DNA of 64,000 bases from JANQIO01 sp043585095 (lineage in GTDB: Bacteria > Pseudomonadota > Gammaproteobacteria > Pseudomonadales > Halieaceae): contig CP121321.1 of NCBI GenBank assembly GCA_043585095.1, forward strand, positions 2,170,001 through 2,234,000, written 5' to 3'. The notes beneath the pieces are model-generated. The model was given only the letters and a program-made list of their open reading frames with translations, did no database searches and was not told where the DNA came from. Numbering within the stretch: the first letter of the stretch is position 1; every line of letters begins with the position of its first letter. The translations under genes were made by a program, and so were the position numbers. Of the stretch, positions 17,812-26,362 are shown in pieces.

Positions 17812-18672
17812 TCATTCCTGCCGGTACATAAGATTGCTAATCTGCTCGGAAATAAGCCCAATCAGAAAAACGATGACGGACGAAACGAATAGCAACAAAC
17901 TCATATTCGTGAACCGACCATAGCTGATCAGGGTGAAACCATAGTAGCCAAGCCCGGTGGCAAAAATCGCCAAAGCGATAGGAAGAAACAGCTTAAGCGG
18001 AGAGTAAAGCGTCCCAATTTTAAAAATGATCAACAGAAAGCGGACCCCGTCACGCCAGACGTTGATATGGCTTTTGCCGATGCGCTGCCGTGTTTGGATG
18101 GGCACAAATGAGACCGAGTAGCCCGCCCGATAAAACGCCATGGTCGACGTGGTGGGATAGGAAAAACCATTGGGTAGTAGATACAGAAAACTGAGAAATT
18201 TGCTGCGGCACACCACGCGCATTCCGGATGTCAGATCGTCGATACGATGTCCAACCATCCAACTGGCAAAATGGTTGTAAAGCGTATTGGCACCCCAGCG
18301 AGCAACGCTGGCCTGATCGGTTCGTCCCTGTCGGGCGCCGACGACCAGGTCATAGCCCTCTGCGTATCGCGCCAGCAGGGGTTCAATATCCTCTACGCGG
18401 TGCTGCCCGTCGCCGTCCATGAACAGCAACACCTCGCCGGTTGCAGCACGCGCCCCGGACTTGATTGCCGCTCCGTTGCCTTTGCTGTAAGGATGGCGAA
18501 CCACGGAGGCGCCCTCGACCTCTGCTACCGTCGCCGTGTCGTCACTCGAACCGTCGTCAACGACGATGATTTCGGCATCGGGATAGGTCTCCCGGAGCGA
18601 AGGCAAAAACAGCGCCAGGCCTTTTGATTCGTTTTTCGCGGGTATTACTACCGATAGTGAGTTTGGCGCCAT
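17812..18672 (-). CDS. Polyprenyl-phosphate glycosyltransferase, DPM-synthase-like GT2
   Basis: 286 residues. The GT2 domain has VVDDGSSDDT (DD at 39-40) and MDGDGQH (DxD-type, 86-91), strongly reminiscent of dolichol-phosphate mannose/glucose synthases. Two C-terminal membrane segments (about 215-240 and 248-270) end in GLISEQISNLMYRQE, as in bacterial undecaprenyl-phosphate sugar synthases. The likely product is an undecaprenyl-phosphate monosaccharide that can be flipped and used by GT-C enzymes on the periplasmic side. It lies 49 bases downstream of the GT-C/TPR gene on the same strand, a natural enzyme for that donor. Confidence 0.88.
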   Translation of the reverse strand: MAPNSLSVVIPAKNESKGLALFLPSLRETYPDAEIIVVDDGSSDDTATVAEVEGASVVRHPYSKGNGAAIKSGARAATGEVLLFMDGDGQHRVEDIEPLLARYAEGYDLVVGARQGRTDQASVARWGANTLYNHFASWMVGHRIDDLTSGMRVVCRSKFLSFLYLLPNGFSYPTTSTMAFYRAGYSVSFVPIQTRQRIGKSHINVWRDGVRFLLIIFKIGTLYSPLKLFLPIALAIFATGLGYYGFTLISYGRFTNMSLLLFVSSVIVFLIGLISEQISNLMYRQE

Positions 18673-18721
18673 TATCTCATCCTGGTGCGGCTACTAGCCC
18701 GCTGTTATGCCGGCAGTGATT

Positions 18722-20635
18722 TTACTTGACGGGCTTTGGAGAATCCTCGCCTGGGTCGGGCAGAAAAAGCGCCAGATTGTCTGATTCCTGACGGTTCAAC
18801 TTACCCTCCCGCTCAAGCGCCAAAAGCGCCTGTAATGCCTGCTCTCGAAGCGTAACGTCTTCAAGAAGGGTCGCAAGATATAACATAAATTGCAGACCCA
18901 TAACGCCCTTTGGCTCCCGCGCCACCAGCAGGGTGGCGTACTCCAGGGCGAACGGGTAACGCTCCAGCTCATTCTCTAACAGTAGCAGGTTGGCGTACAA
19001 CCGCGGCGTGGCCTGCGGGTCTTCAACACTGAATATCCAGCCTCGAGCCGCATCCGCAAGCTGCAGGCTACTCGCCTCGGTACAGTATCCATCTATGCTC
19101 AGGCGCACCAGTCGCTCCAGCTGGTTATTCACACCCAGGTGCATCAATTGCGTTCGGTTCAATCCCGACTTGTCAAAATGATGCGCGGGGAGCTCCTGGC
19201 CTGACAGACAGTGGTAGCTCGCCTGCAGCAACTGTCGCTCGATGGTCGGCCAGGCTTGCGAGCCCGGCGCCTGGTTTAATAGCGCCAACGCGCCAGCCAG
19301 ATTTCCATCAGTCGCGAAAATCTGCCCAAGCTGCAGCGCCGCGCGCTCCGAATTTGGGTGGTTGGCCAGGGCGTCCAGATGCAGCAGTCGATTATCAGAC
19401 CAAACGACAGCCTGTGACCCCAGCAGCAACAGGCTCCTGATGAAAAGCAGTAGCAGAAAGACCTGAAGCCAGGGTAGTAGCCAGGGAAATCGCTCGGCGA
19501 TCTTGAATCCAGCCAGCACCAGCCCCATCAGAAGACCCGCAGCGGGAAGGTAGTTGCGGTGCTCAAAATAAAGTTCCAGTGGCAGCACGGTGGATTCCAT
19601 GGCGTGCCCCACCAGAAAAAAGGCCACCGCGAAACCCAACAGCGTGTAGCGACCACGGACGGCGGAATATCCGGCAAACAGTATCGCGGTCAGCCACAGC
19701 AGCAAGGCCATTGCGACCGGCGAGGTACCGCTTAAGCTCCTGACGATGCGCGCGTCATCGTGATAAACCCCTAGCCGATGTACATCGACCCACAGCACCT
19801 GCCGCACATAGTCAATAAGAATAAGGGCTTCGCTTAGAATGCGCTCAACCGGTCCAAAATCGCGAATCGCATAACTTGCAAAGAGAAACTCCGGCCGCAG
19901 GACGAGGATCAACATCACGCCACACACAGGCAGTAGAAAAGCGAGCCCGTGGGCGAGCAAAAGCCTTTTTTGCGTGCTTTGCTGTGCCGCAGCAAATCGG
20001 AAAAAATAGAGTTCAATAACGGTTATGAGAGGCACAGTCAGTAATCCGTTCTCTTTGGAGAGAACCGACAGCGTCAGGCAGGGCAAGATCAGTGCAAACC
20101 AGCCTGTCGCCCTGCCACCACCGATCTGCGTCTGTCGCGCTATCGTGTAACTCAGCAAGGAAAGCAGCGAAAAAAGCCCGGACAATAAGGTCATTCGCTG
20201 CACGGCATACAGCGTCGTACTCAACAGCAACGGCGCCGCCAGCCAAAGCGCCGCGACCGCCAGCGGCGCCGCAGAACTTGAGATGCCGGCCAAGCCTGCC
20301 AGTCGACGCGACAACAACAGTAGAACCGTGGCCGATAGACAGTGCAACATCACGCCGACGGTCTTCTGCCCTCGCGTTCCGAAGTCGAAGTAGAGACGCT
20401 CCAATACAAAGCTCGCCATCGACACAGGTCGCCCGAACAGCCCGGAGTGATTCTCAGTCGCCACATCAGACGCGTAATCCCGCGATAGCTCAAGCTTATC
20501 CAAGGCGAGTAAATTGGGGAGATCGTCCAGAATAGGTGGGCCTGCCAGGCCAGGCCAGTATGCCCAGGCCGTCATACACAGGATGACTAGCCACAATACC
20601 GGTGTAATGGGTGCGCGAGAACGAGCAAGCTTCAT
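18722..20635 (-). CDS. TMTC-like GT-C membrane glycosyltransferase with C-terminal TPR region
   Basis: 637 residues, about 11-12 membrane segments in residues 12-415, then a soluble helical repeat region (TPR-like from about 425). Motifs match the TMTC/PMT-type layout: an acidic pair LDDLPN in the first extracytoplasmic loop (D37, D38), GRP (68-70), SKENG (193-197) and EHRNYLP (358-364). GT-C enzymes of this kind move a sugar from a polyprenyl phosphate to a protein outside the membrane. It overlaps the upstream paralog by 4 bases and sits downstream of pilA, so the pilin is a candidate acceptor; this is inference. No family name could be confirmed by search. Confidence 0.75.
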   Translation of the reverse strand: MKLARSRAPITPVLWLVILCMTAWAYWPGLAGPPILDDLPNLLALDKLELSRDYASDVATENHSGLFGRPVSMASFVLERLYFDFGTRGQKTVGVMLHCLSATVLLLLSRRLAGLAGISSSAAPLAVAALWLAAPLLLSTTLYAVQRMTLLSGLFSLLSLLSYTIARQTQIGGGRATGWFALILPCLTLSVLSKENGLLTVPLITVIELYFFRFAAAQQSTQKRLLLAHGLAFLLPVCGVMLILVLRPEFLFASYAIRDFGPVERILSEALILIDYVRQVLWVDVHRLGVYHDDARIVRSLSGTSPVAMALLLWLTAILFAGYSAVRGRYTLLGFAVAFFLVGHAMESTVLPLELYFEHRNYLPAAGLLMGLVLAGFKIAERFPWLLPWLQVFLLLLFIRSLLLLGSQAVVWSDNRLLHLDALANHPNSERAALQLGQIFATDGNLAGALALLNQAPGSQAWPTIERQLLQASYHCLSGQELPAHHFDKSGLNRTQLMHLGVNNQLERLVRLSIDGYCTEASSLQLADAARGWIFSVEDPQATPRLYANLLLLENELERYPFALEYATLLVAREPKGVMGLQFMLYLATLLEDVTLREQALQALLALEREGKLNRQESDNLALFLPDPGEDSPKPVK

Positions 20636-22263
20636 AGCCGGCCCGCCGCATAATCAGCGATAAGATGCTGCCAGCGTCGCGCTGCATCGGCCTCGGCCAT
20701 TCTGAGCACGACATTCTGTGCCGCCTCAATGTCACCATCGTGCCGAGCCGCTTTGTACAGTGCTTTGTAGGCGGGCAGAAATGTTGGTGTGACCGCCAGC
20801 GCCTCTTCCGCATACGAGCGCACGCATGCCATGTCTTCTCGAGCCATACAGTTTTGGAACAGCAGTTCCCAAAAACGCGGATTGTCCCGCCCGCCGCCCG
20901 CAGCGACGAGAAGGGACTCCAGCTCCCGGGACGTCAGGGCACACTGTTCACGTTCCACGCACATCGATAGCGCTGTCAAAGACTGCAGTGCACCCGGCGA
21001 CAGCGATGCCGCCTCATTGAGGGCCGACGACAGGCGGGCGTAGTGACTGTCATCATCCCGACCCAGCAAGGCATGCAGCACGCTGACTTTCGCCGCCGCC
21101 TCGACCGATGCACCGTTGCCAGCCAGCACTTCCTCGTATATCCGCACTGCGCTTAGCACATAGCGCTGGGCCTTCGCGTCACTCGCTTGCTCCGCAGCTG
21201 CACGCTGATAGGCATTCGCCAGACGCAAGCGCGCGTTCTCTGAACCGGGCGTTTGCAAATACTCCTGCTGCGCAAGCGCGATGGGATCAGCCCAATAAGA
21301 GGCCCGTGACAGTGTCTGCACGGCGAAACAAAGCGGCAGCACGGTCGCAAGCGCCATGACCAGGCGCATGGGCGCGACGCTGCGACCCGGAAGGGACACC
21401 AGCGTTAGCATAAGCAAAAGCAATGGCAGCGCGACCACGAGGTATAGCAAAGCATCAGTAGGAAGCGTCGAACGCAGCGCGGCAATACCAAAACCAATAC
21501 CAAAACCAATGGCCACGCAGGCCAATATAAGTAATCCGGGCCTGGTTTCTGAACGACCCGCGTCGGCAAGTACCTGCCCGCGGAACAGCGCTATCTCGGC
21601 AATGCCAATGTAAAGTGGCAGCAACCAGCCGGAGTTATCAAACAGGCTGGCAAGCAGGGTCAATAGAGACATCACTAACAGACAATTGGAGTAGCGCCTG
21701 GCGTCAGGGGCGCAGGACAACCAGTCTTCACGGATTCGCGCGTAGTGCCAAAGGCTCGCCAGAACGACCAGCGCCGCTAACAGGCTGCCGCGGTAGGAGG
21801 CCTGCATGACGATGCTCACGTGACCAGGATATAGACACCAGGCAGCCGACGTCAGCACCGCAACACGCATCGACAGTGAGCCTGGGACCACATAAACCGG
21901 ACTCGCTCTCTCAATCCGATAACAGACCATGAATAGCAGCAGCGCGTTGGTCACGTGGAGCAAGACGGATGGCAGCTTCAGCTTCACCGGCGAGAAGCCA
22001 GATGACGCTGTTTGCTGTATCAAGAAACTCAGCGCAGACAGGGGGCCGCCTGAGGGCGCACTGTTGAACAACAACTGTCGCCAATCGTCGAGCGAGGAGG
22101 CATTGAAGGAGGTTTCGGCAATCGCCGCCAGCAGCATCTGCGTCTCGGGGAGCAGAAAATCGCCCAGATACATCAAATACAGAGCGAGTGCTGACAAAAG
22201 CACCAGGACGAGTGTCGCAAAGGGTCCTGCAGCTGTTCTTGTAATAGCCGTCACAGTCGCCAC
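20632..22263 (-). CDS. Degenerate paralog of the GT-C/TPR membrane protein
   Basis: 543 residues with the same plan: about ten membrane segments followed by a helical-repeat tail (from about 330). Aligned with its downstream neighbour, the acidic pair becomes PE (39-40, in LLPETQ), the GRP becomes GGP (near 72), SKENG becomes FDNSG (208-212), and the EHRNYLP segment is missing. It may be a non-catalytic partner, or an enzyme with altered chemistry. Start is GTG 22263, directly after the pilA terminator; the stop overlaps the next start, implying a fixed stoichiometry with the intact enzyme. Not recognised as any named gene. Confidence 0.7.
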   Translation of the reverse strand: MATVTAITRTAAGPFATLVLVLLSALALYLMYLGDFLLPETQMLLAAIAETSFNASSLDDWRQLLFNSAPSGGPLSALSFLIQQTASSGFSPVKLKLPSVLLHVTNALLLFMVCYRIERASPVYVVPGSLSMRVAVLTSAAWCLYPGHVSIVMQASYRGSLLAALVVLASLWHYARIREDWLSCAPDARRYSNCLLVMSLLTLLASLFDNSGWLLPLYIGIAEIALFRGQVLADAGRSETRPGLLILACVAIGFGIGFGIAALRSTLPTDALLYLVVALPLLLLMLTLVSLPGRSVAPMRLVMALATVLPLCFAVQTLSRASYWADPIALAQQEYLQTPGSENARLRLANAYQRAAAEQASDAKAQRYVLSAVRIYEEVLAGNGASVEAAAKVSVLHALLGRDDDSHYARLSSALNEAASLSPGALQSLTALSMCVEREQCALTSRELESLLVAAGGGRDNPRFWELLFQNCMAREDMACVRSYAEEALAVTPTFLPAYKALYKAARHDGDIEAAQNVVLRMAEADAARRWQHLIADYAAGRL

Positions 22264-22282
22264 GCTTTTCTAAATTTCAGGC

Positions 22283-22311
22283 AAAAAAAAACCCGGGCAT
22301 GCCCGGGTTTT
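22283..22311 (-). terminator. Strong rho-independent terminator after pilA
   Basis: A perfect 24-base palindrome, AAAACCCGGGCA with TGCCCGGGTTTT (22288-22311), is followed on the minus strand by nine Ts. It lies 14 bases after the pilA stop and 20 bases before the start of the first GT-C gene, so the downstream glycan genes would be expressed only by read-through or from another promoter. Confidence 0.93.
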
Positions 22312-22324
22312 CAATTCCGCTAAT

Positions 22325-22774
22325 TTATCCGCGGCAATTAGCAGGCATATACTTCGCGAGTACGCCGTTGGTGTCACCTGTACGACACACGTAGCTTACA
22401 GCGCCACCAGCCGTGCCAACAAAGCTCAGCTTGACGGTGCCACTTGCAGCGTCGCCCCACTCAGTTGCGGCAGTCAAAGTGACTTCGATGTCGTTATCAG
22501 CCTGGTAAGCCATAGTATCTACCAGCGCAGTACCGATCGTTTCACGGATGCCTGCCTGGGTGGCGTTAGCGGGCATACTACCGGTCGCTACAAAGTATTC
22601 AGCTACGCCGGTCTTGGCCTCGCCCAGCAGCGCCAGAGGCTCAGCCATACGTGCGCGGATGGTGTAGTCCTGATAAGCGGGCAGAGCAACTGCGGCGAGA
22701 ATGCCGACAATCGCGATAACGATCATCAGTTCGATCAGGGTAAAACCCTTTTGGTTGGTCTTGGTCATGTCCAA
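22325..22774 (-). CDS. pilA: Type IV major pilin PilA
   Basis: 149 residues. The type III leader is cut after Gly in KG|FTLIELMIVIAIVGILAAVALPAYQDY, with Phe+1 and Glu+5 present; this hydrophobic helix packs in the pilus core. The C-terminal disulfide loop is C...C with 16 residues between (ending PANCRG). The pilin is processed and N-methylated by PilD, and polymerised by PilB/PilC encoded divergently. A sigma54-type promoter and AGGAG ribosome site lie upstream, and a strong terminator follows. The C-terminus is not the Ser used by PilO-type pilin glycosylation, so any glycan must sit elsewhere. Confidence 0.96.
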   Translation of the reverse strand: MDMTKTNQKGFTLIELMIVIAIVGILAAVALPAYQDYTIRARMAEPLALLGEAKTGVAEYFVATGSMPANATQAGIRETIGTALVDTMAYQADNDIEVTLTAATEWGDAASGTVKLSFVGTAGGAVSYVCRTGDTNGVLAKYMPANCRG

Positions 22775-22904
22775 TACTCCTGGAAAGTAACTTTACGTCT
22801 AAACTAGTTCACATCTAAAAGGATGTCTGCTGCCGGGGCTTTCACCCCAACAAGCCGCCGAGAAATGCCGTTTTGCATGACCTCGACCTGCGTGGCTGTG
22901 ATAT

Positions 22905-22920
22905 AGCACGGTGCGTGCCA
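22905..22920 (-). promoter_or_regulatory. Sigma54 (-24/-12) promoter of pilA
   Basis: On the minus strand the sequence reads TGGCAC-GCACC-GTGCT: a perfect -24 element, 5-base spacer and the invariant GC of the -12 element. It predicts a pilA leader of about 120 nt. PilA transcription by sigma54 with PilS/PilR is established in Pseudomonas; no pilSR genes are in this window. Confidence 0.8.
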
Positions 22921-23245
22921 ACTTTTAAAATATCGTCTCGAATGCCAATAAAAGGTATATTTATCAGTGGGTTATGCCTATTAAGTGCACCCGTACCCTT
23001 GAGTACCGCCACGATGTATCGGCGTTGAAACCGCGTCATTTCGTCTGATACTGACAAATTCTGTCAGTCACTTGCCTCCCAGTGTCTTCCAGTGTCACCA
23101 TCGAAACGCTTGTGTGAAGTACTGCAAAGTTCTAAACACTGCATGCTGTAAGCCCTTGTTTTTAAGGCGTATACTGGGGAGTATCAAGCACGGTCAGGCT
23201 AGCTAGCAGCTAGCAGTAAGCAGCTCGATATAGTTGATGAATGTT

Positions 23246-23277
23246 ATAGATGATTAATCGTATAGATAGTTAATCGT
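23246..23277. repeat. 16-bp direct duplication in pilB upstream region
   Basis: ATAGATGATTAATCGT (23246-23261) is followed at once by ATAGATAGTTAATCGT (23262-23277), differing at two positions. The TTAATCG cores could be regulator half-sites for pilB; no function is shown. Confidence 0.75.
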
Positions 23278-23283
23278 ACGAAC

Positions 23284-23315
23284 AGTGACTCACAGACAGA
23301 GTGACTCACAGACAG
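23284..23315. repeat. Perfect 16-bp tandem duplication upstream of pilB
   Basis: AGTGACTCACAGACAG occurs twice without mismatch at 23284-23299 and 23300-23315, about 95 bases before the pilB start. Confidence 0.85.
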
Positions 23316-23407
23316 ATAGTCGCACGTGTGGTCGGCTTGAACACAAGACGATACAAACCAGAAGTGCTTATCAAGCAAAACGAAACAGGACTGGCGCATC
23401 AGAGTTC

Positions 23408-25126
23408 ATGACAAATAAGCCCCCTACTCAGCTCAGCGGTTTGGCAGGACGTCTGGTCGCTGATGGATTACTTGATGCCGGCGCAGCCGAAGAAGCTCTG
23501 GCGACTTGCTCACGAGAGAAATCACCTTTTGTCAGCTACCTGGTCAGTAACGACTACATAGCGGGGCAGAAGCTCGCCGAGATGGCATCCGACGAGTTTG
23601 GTGTACCGTTGTTCGATATCGCTGCGTTTAATGTCGAAGCGATACCCAAGGATCTCGTATCTCCCAACCTGGCGGTCAAGCACCACGCGATGCCTCTATA
23701 CCGGCGCGGCAATCGACTGTATATCGCCGTATCTGACCCCACCAACCTTTCAGCTCTGGATGAAATCAAATTCCATACTGGCATCAACACCGATGCTGTT
23801 CTGGTGGAGGAAGGTGCCCTGTCCGCCGCTATTACCGAGTGGTCTGAGGCTCAGGATTCGCTTGGCGGTGGCCTGGATGATCTCGACGATGCGGGTCTGG
23901 ATGATCTGGACGTCGAAGCTGTGGACGAAGAAGGCGGTGGCGCAAGCGAAAGCGAGAGCATTGATGAAACGCCGGTAGTGCGTTTTGTGAACAAGGTGCT
24001 ACTGGACGCTATTAAGTCCGGCGCGTCAGACATTCACTTTGAACCCTACGAAAAATCCTATCGCGTGCGCTTCCGGACTGACGGCATTCTGCATGAAGTT
24101 GTAAAGCCGCCCAATAATTTGGCCGGCCGTCTGGCGGCACGCCTGAAGGTGATGTCCCAGATGGACATCTCCGAACGCCGAGTCCCTCAGGATGGGCGTA
24201 TTAAAATGAAGCTCTCCAAGAGTCGCGCCATCGATTTCCGGGTGAACACCTTGCCCCTGTTGTTCGGGGAAAAAATCGTACTGCGAATCCTCGACCCGAG
24301 CAGTGCCCAGATGGGCATCGATATGCTCGGCTACGAAGACTTCCAGAAAGATCTCTACATGAATGCCCTGGAACAACCTCAGGGCATGATTCTGGTGACG
24401 GGACCAACAGGTTCAGGCAAAACCGTTTCGCTGTATACGGGCCTGAATATACTCAACACACCGGAGCGCAATATCTCGACGGCTGAAGACCCGGTAGAAA
24501 TCAACCTGGATGGCATCAACCAGTGTCACGTAAATCCCAAGGTAGGTTTGACCTTTGCCGAGGCGCTGCGATCCTTCCTTCGCCAGGACCCCGACATCAT
24601 CATGGTAGGTGAGATTCGAGACCTGGAAACAGCAGAGATTTCGATCAAGGCAGCCCAGACGGGGCATATGGTGATGTCCACGCTGCACACCAACAGTGCG
24701 GCAGAGACCATTACGCGTCTTTTGAATATGGGTGTGCCATCTTTCAACCTGGCGACGTCCGTGAACCTGATTATTGCCCAACGTCTGGCCCGTCGGCTCT
24801 GTAAAGAGTGCAAGGAACCCGCTGATCTACCTGAAGATGTGCTGAAGAAAGAAGGCTTTACGGATGAGATGATTAAAGAAGCGACCATCTTCAAGCCCGT
24901 TGGTTGTCCCAAATGTTCCAGCGGATACAAGGGCCGTGTCGGCGTCTACGAGGTCGTGCGCATTACGCCAACCATCGCGAGAATTATTATGGAAGAAGGT
25001 AATTCCATTGATATTGCCGCGCAGGCGAAAAAAGAAGGGTTCAACGATCTGCGTCGCTCCGGTCTCCGCAAGGCAATGATGGGCGATACCAGTTTAGAAG
25101 AAGTTAACCGCGTCACTACCGACTGA
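23408..25126 (+). CDS. pilB: Type IV pilus extension ATPase PilB
   Basis: 572 residues from ATG 23408 (MTNKPPTQLSGLAGRL), matching the normal PilB start and length; the frame is open 41 codons further up but that stretch is atypical. N-terminal MshEN-type domain, then the hexameric ATPase core with Walker A GPTGSGKT, Asp box, Walker B DPDIIMVGEIRD and His box GHMVMSTLHT, and a C-terminal tetracysteine zinc site (CKEC and CPKC). It powers pilus assembly from the cytoplasmic face. An acidic Asp-rich linker (LDDLDDAGLDDLD) joins N-domain and core. First gene of pilBCD-coaE. Confidence 0.97.
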   Translation: MTNKPPTQLSGLAGRLVADGLLDAGAAEEALATCSREKSPFVSYLVSNDYIAGQKLAEMASDEFGVPLFDIAAFNVEAIPKDLVSPNLAVKHHAMPLYRRGNRLYIAVSDPTNLSALDEIKFHTGINTDAVLVEEGALSAAITEWSEAQDSLGGGLDDLDDAGLDDLDVEAVDEEGGGASESESIDETPVVRFVNKVLLDAIKSGASDIHFEPYEKSYRVRFRTDGILHEVVKPPNNLAGRLAARLKVMSQMDISERRVPQDGRIKMKLSKSRAIDFRVNTLPLLFGEKIVLRILDPSSAQMGIDMLGYEDFQKDLYMNALEQPQGMILVTGPTGSGKTVSLYTGLNILNTPERNISTAEDPVEINLDGINQCHVNPKVGLTFAEALRSFLRQDPDIIMVGEIRDLETAEISIKAAQTGHMVMSTLHTNSAAETITRLLNMGVPSFNLATSVNLIIAQRLARRLCKECKEPADLPEDVLKKEGFTDEMIKEATIFKPVGCPKCSSGYKGRVGVYEVVRITPTIARIIMEEGNSIDIAAQAKKEGFNDLRRSGLRKAMMGDTSLEEVNRVTTD

Positions 25127-25141
25127 TAAACGGAACAGTTT

Positions 25142-26362
25142 ATGGCTACCAGTGCATCCAAAGGACAGATTTTTACCTGGCAGGGTACCGACAAACAGGG
25201 CCGAAGTTCCAAGGGCGAAATAGAGTCGGTCAGCATGGCGATGGCCAAGGCCCAGCTCCGTCGCCAGGGCATCAAACCCAAAACCGTCAAGAAAAAAACC
25301 AAGCCTTTGTTGGGTGGTCGCGGTAAAAAGATCAAGCCCTTAGACATATCCATTTTTACGCGCCAGTTAGCGACCATGATGAAAGCCGGCGTCCCGCTGG
25401 TGCAGAGTTTTGACATCGTCGGCGAAGGCCTGGAAAACCCCAACATGCGACAGGTGGTTTCGAGCCTCAAAAATGACGTGGCATCCGGTAGTGGACTCGC
25501 GGTGGCACTGGAAAAGTATCCGCAATATTTCGATGAGCTTTTCGTCAGCCTCGTCGCCTCAGGCGAATCCTCCGGTACCCTGGAGACCATGCTTGACCGG
25601 GTTGCGACCTACAAGGAAAAGTCAGAACAGCTTAAAGCAAAAATTAAAAAGGCCCTGACCTACCCCATCGCGGTTGTCGTGGTCTCATTGATTGTGACCG
25701 CCCTGCTGCTTGTTAAAGTTGTACCGCAGTTTGCTTCGACGTTCTCGTCTTTCGGGTCAGAACTGCCGGCGTTTACGCTTTTCGTCTTGAACATCTCCAA
25801 CTTCGCGCAAGCCTGGTGGTTCCTGATACTGGTGTTCGTGATCGCTGGGGTCGCGGTTTACAAGGAAATACATAAGCGATCGGCGGCGTTTCGCGAGGCT
25901 CAAGACAGAGTCATGCTAAAAGCGCCTGTCGTCGGCGACATCGTGTTTAACTCGGTGATTGCGCGCTTCTCCCGCACGCTGGCCACCACCTTTTCTGCCG
26001 GTGTCCCGCTGGTCGATGCTCTGGAGTCTGTTGTAGGCGCTGCGGGCAGTATTCCCTATGCCAAGGCGATACGACAGATTAAGGATGACGTCACTACCGG
26101 CTCTACACTGTACAACTCGATTAGTGCCACAGGCATGTTCCCACTAATGCTGCTGCAGATGGTGTCTATTGGCGAGGAGTCCGGTGCGCTGGATGCGATG
26201 CTCGAAAAAGTGGCTAATCATTATGAGGACGCCGTCGACAACGCCGTCGACAGTCTGAGTTCACTGATGGAGCCAATCATCATGTCCGTGCTAGGTGTTC
26301 TGGTCGGGGGCCTGATGATCGCGATGTATCTACCCATCTTCATGCTGGGATCCGTTGTTTAA
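25142..26362 (+). CDS. pilC: Type IV pilus inner-membrane platform protein PilC
   Basis: 406 residues with the duplicated GspF/PilC cytoplasmic helical domains (starting near residue 70 and 270) and three membrane segments near 175-195, 220-240 and 375-400. It forms the platform on which PilB acts to insert pilin subunits. It follows pilB by 15 bases. Conserved PilC stretches ISIFTRQLATMMKAGVPL-like (DISIFTRQLATMM) and ARFSRTLATTFSAGVPL are visible. Confidence 0.97.
   Translation: MATSASKGQIFTWQGTDKQGRSSKGEIESVSMAMAKAQLRRQGIKPKTVKKKTKPLLGGRGKKIKPLDISIFTRQLATMMKAGVPLVQSFDIVGEGLENPNMRQVVSSLKNDVASGSGLAVALEKYPQYFDELFVSLVASGESSGTLETMLDRVATYKEKSEQLKAKIKKALTYPIAVVVVSLIVTALLLVKVVPQFASTFSSFGSELPAFTLFVLNISNFAQAWWFLILVFVIAGVAVYKEIHKRSAAFREAQDRVMLKAPVVGDIVFNSVIARFSRTLATTFSAGVPLVDALESVVGAAGSIPYAKAIRQIKDDVTTGSTLYNSISATGMFPLMLLQMVSIGEESGALDAMLEKVANHYEDAVDNAVDSLSSLMEPIIMSVLGVLVGGLMIAMYLPIFMLGSVV

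Larger units (their letters stand above)
22775..23407. other. pilA-pilB divergent intergenic region
   Basis: 633 bases with no convincing gene. It holds the pilA sigma54 promoter and leader on the left, a short GGGG...CCCC stem in the pilA leader (near 22844-22857), and on the right an AT-rich stretch with two short tandem duplications before pilB. A frame in phase with pilB runs from 23285 but reads low-complexity Ser/Arg/Thr residues and is not part of PilB-family proteins. Confidence 0.7.

Noticed and set aside
14605..22282. Mobile element carrying the glycan genes
   Set aside because: No transposase, integrase, inverted termini or target-site duplication is visible, so transfer is only a hypothesis from gene order.
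23285..23407. 41-codon N-terminal extension of PilB
   Set aside because: It is low-complexity, includes the 16-bp duplication, and PilB homologs start at the equivalent of 23408.
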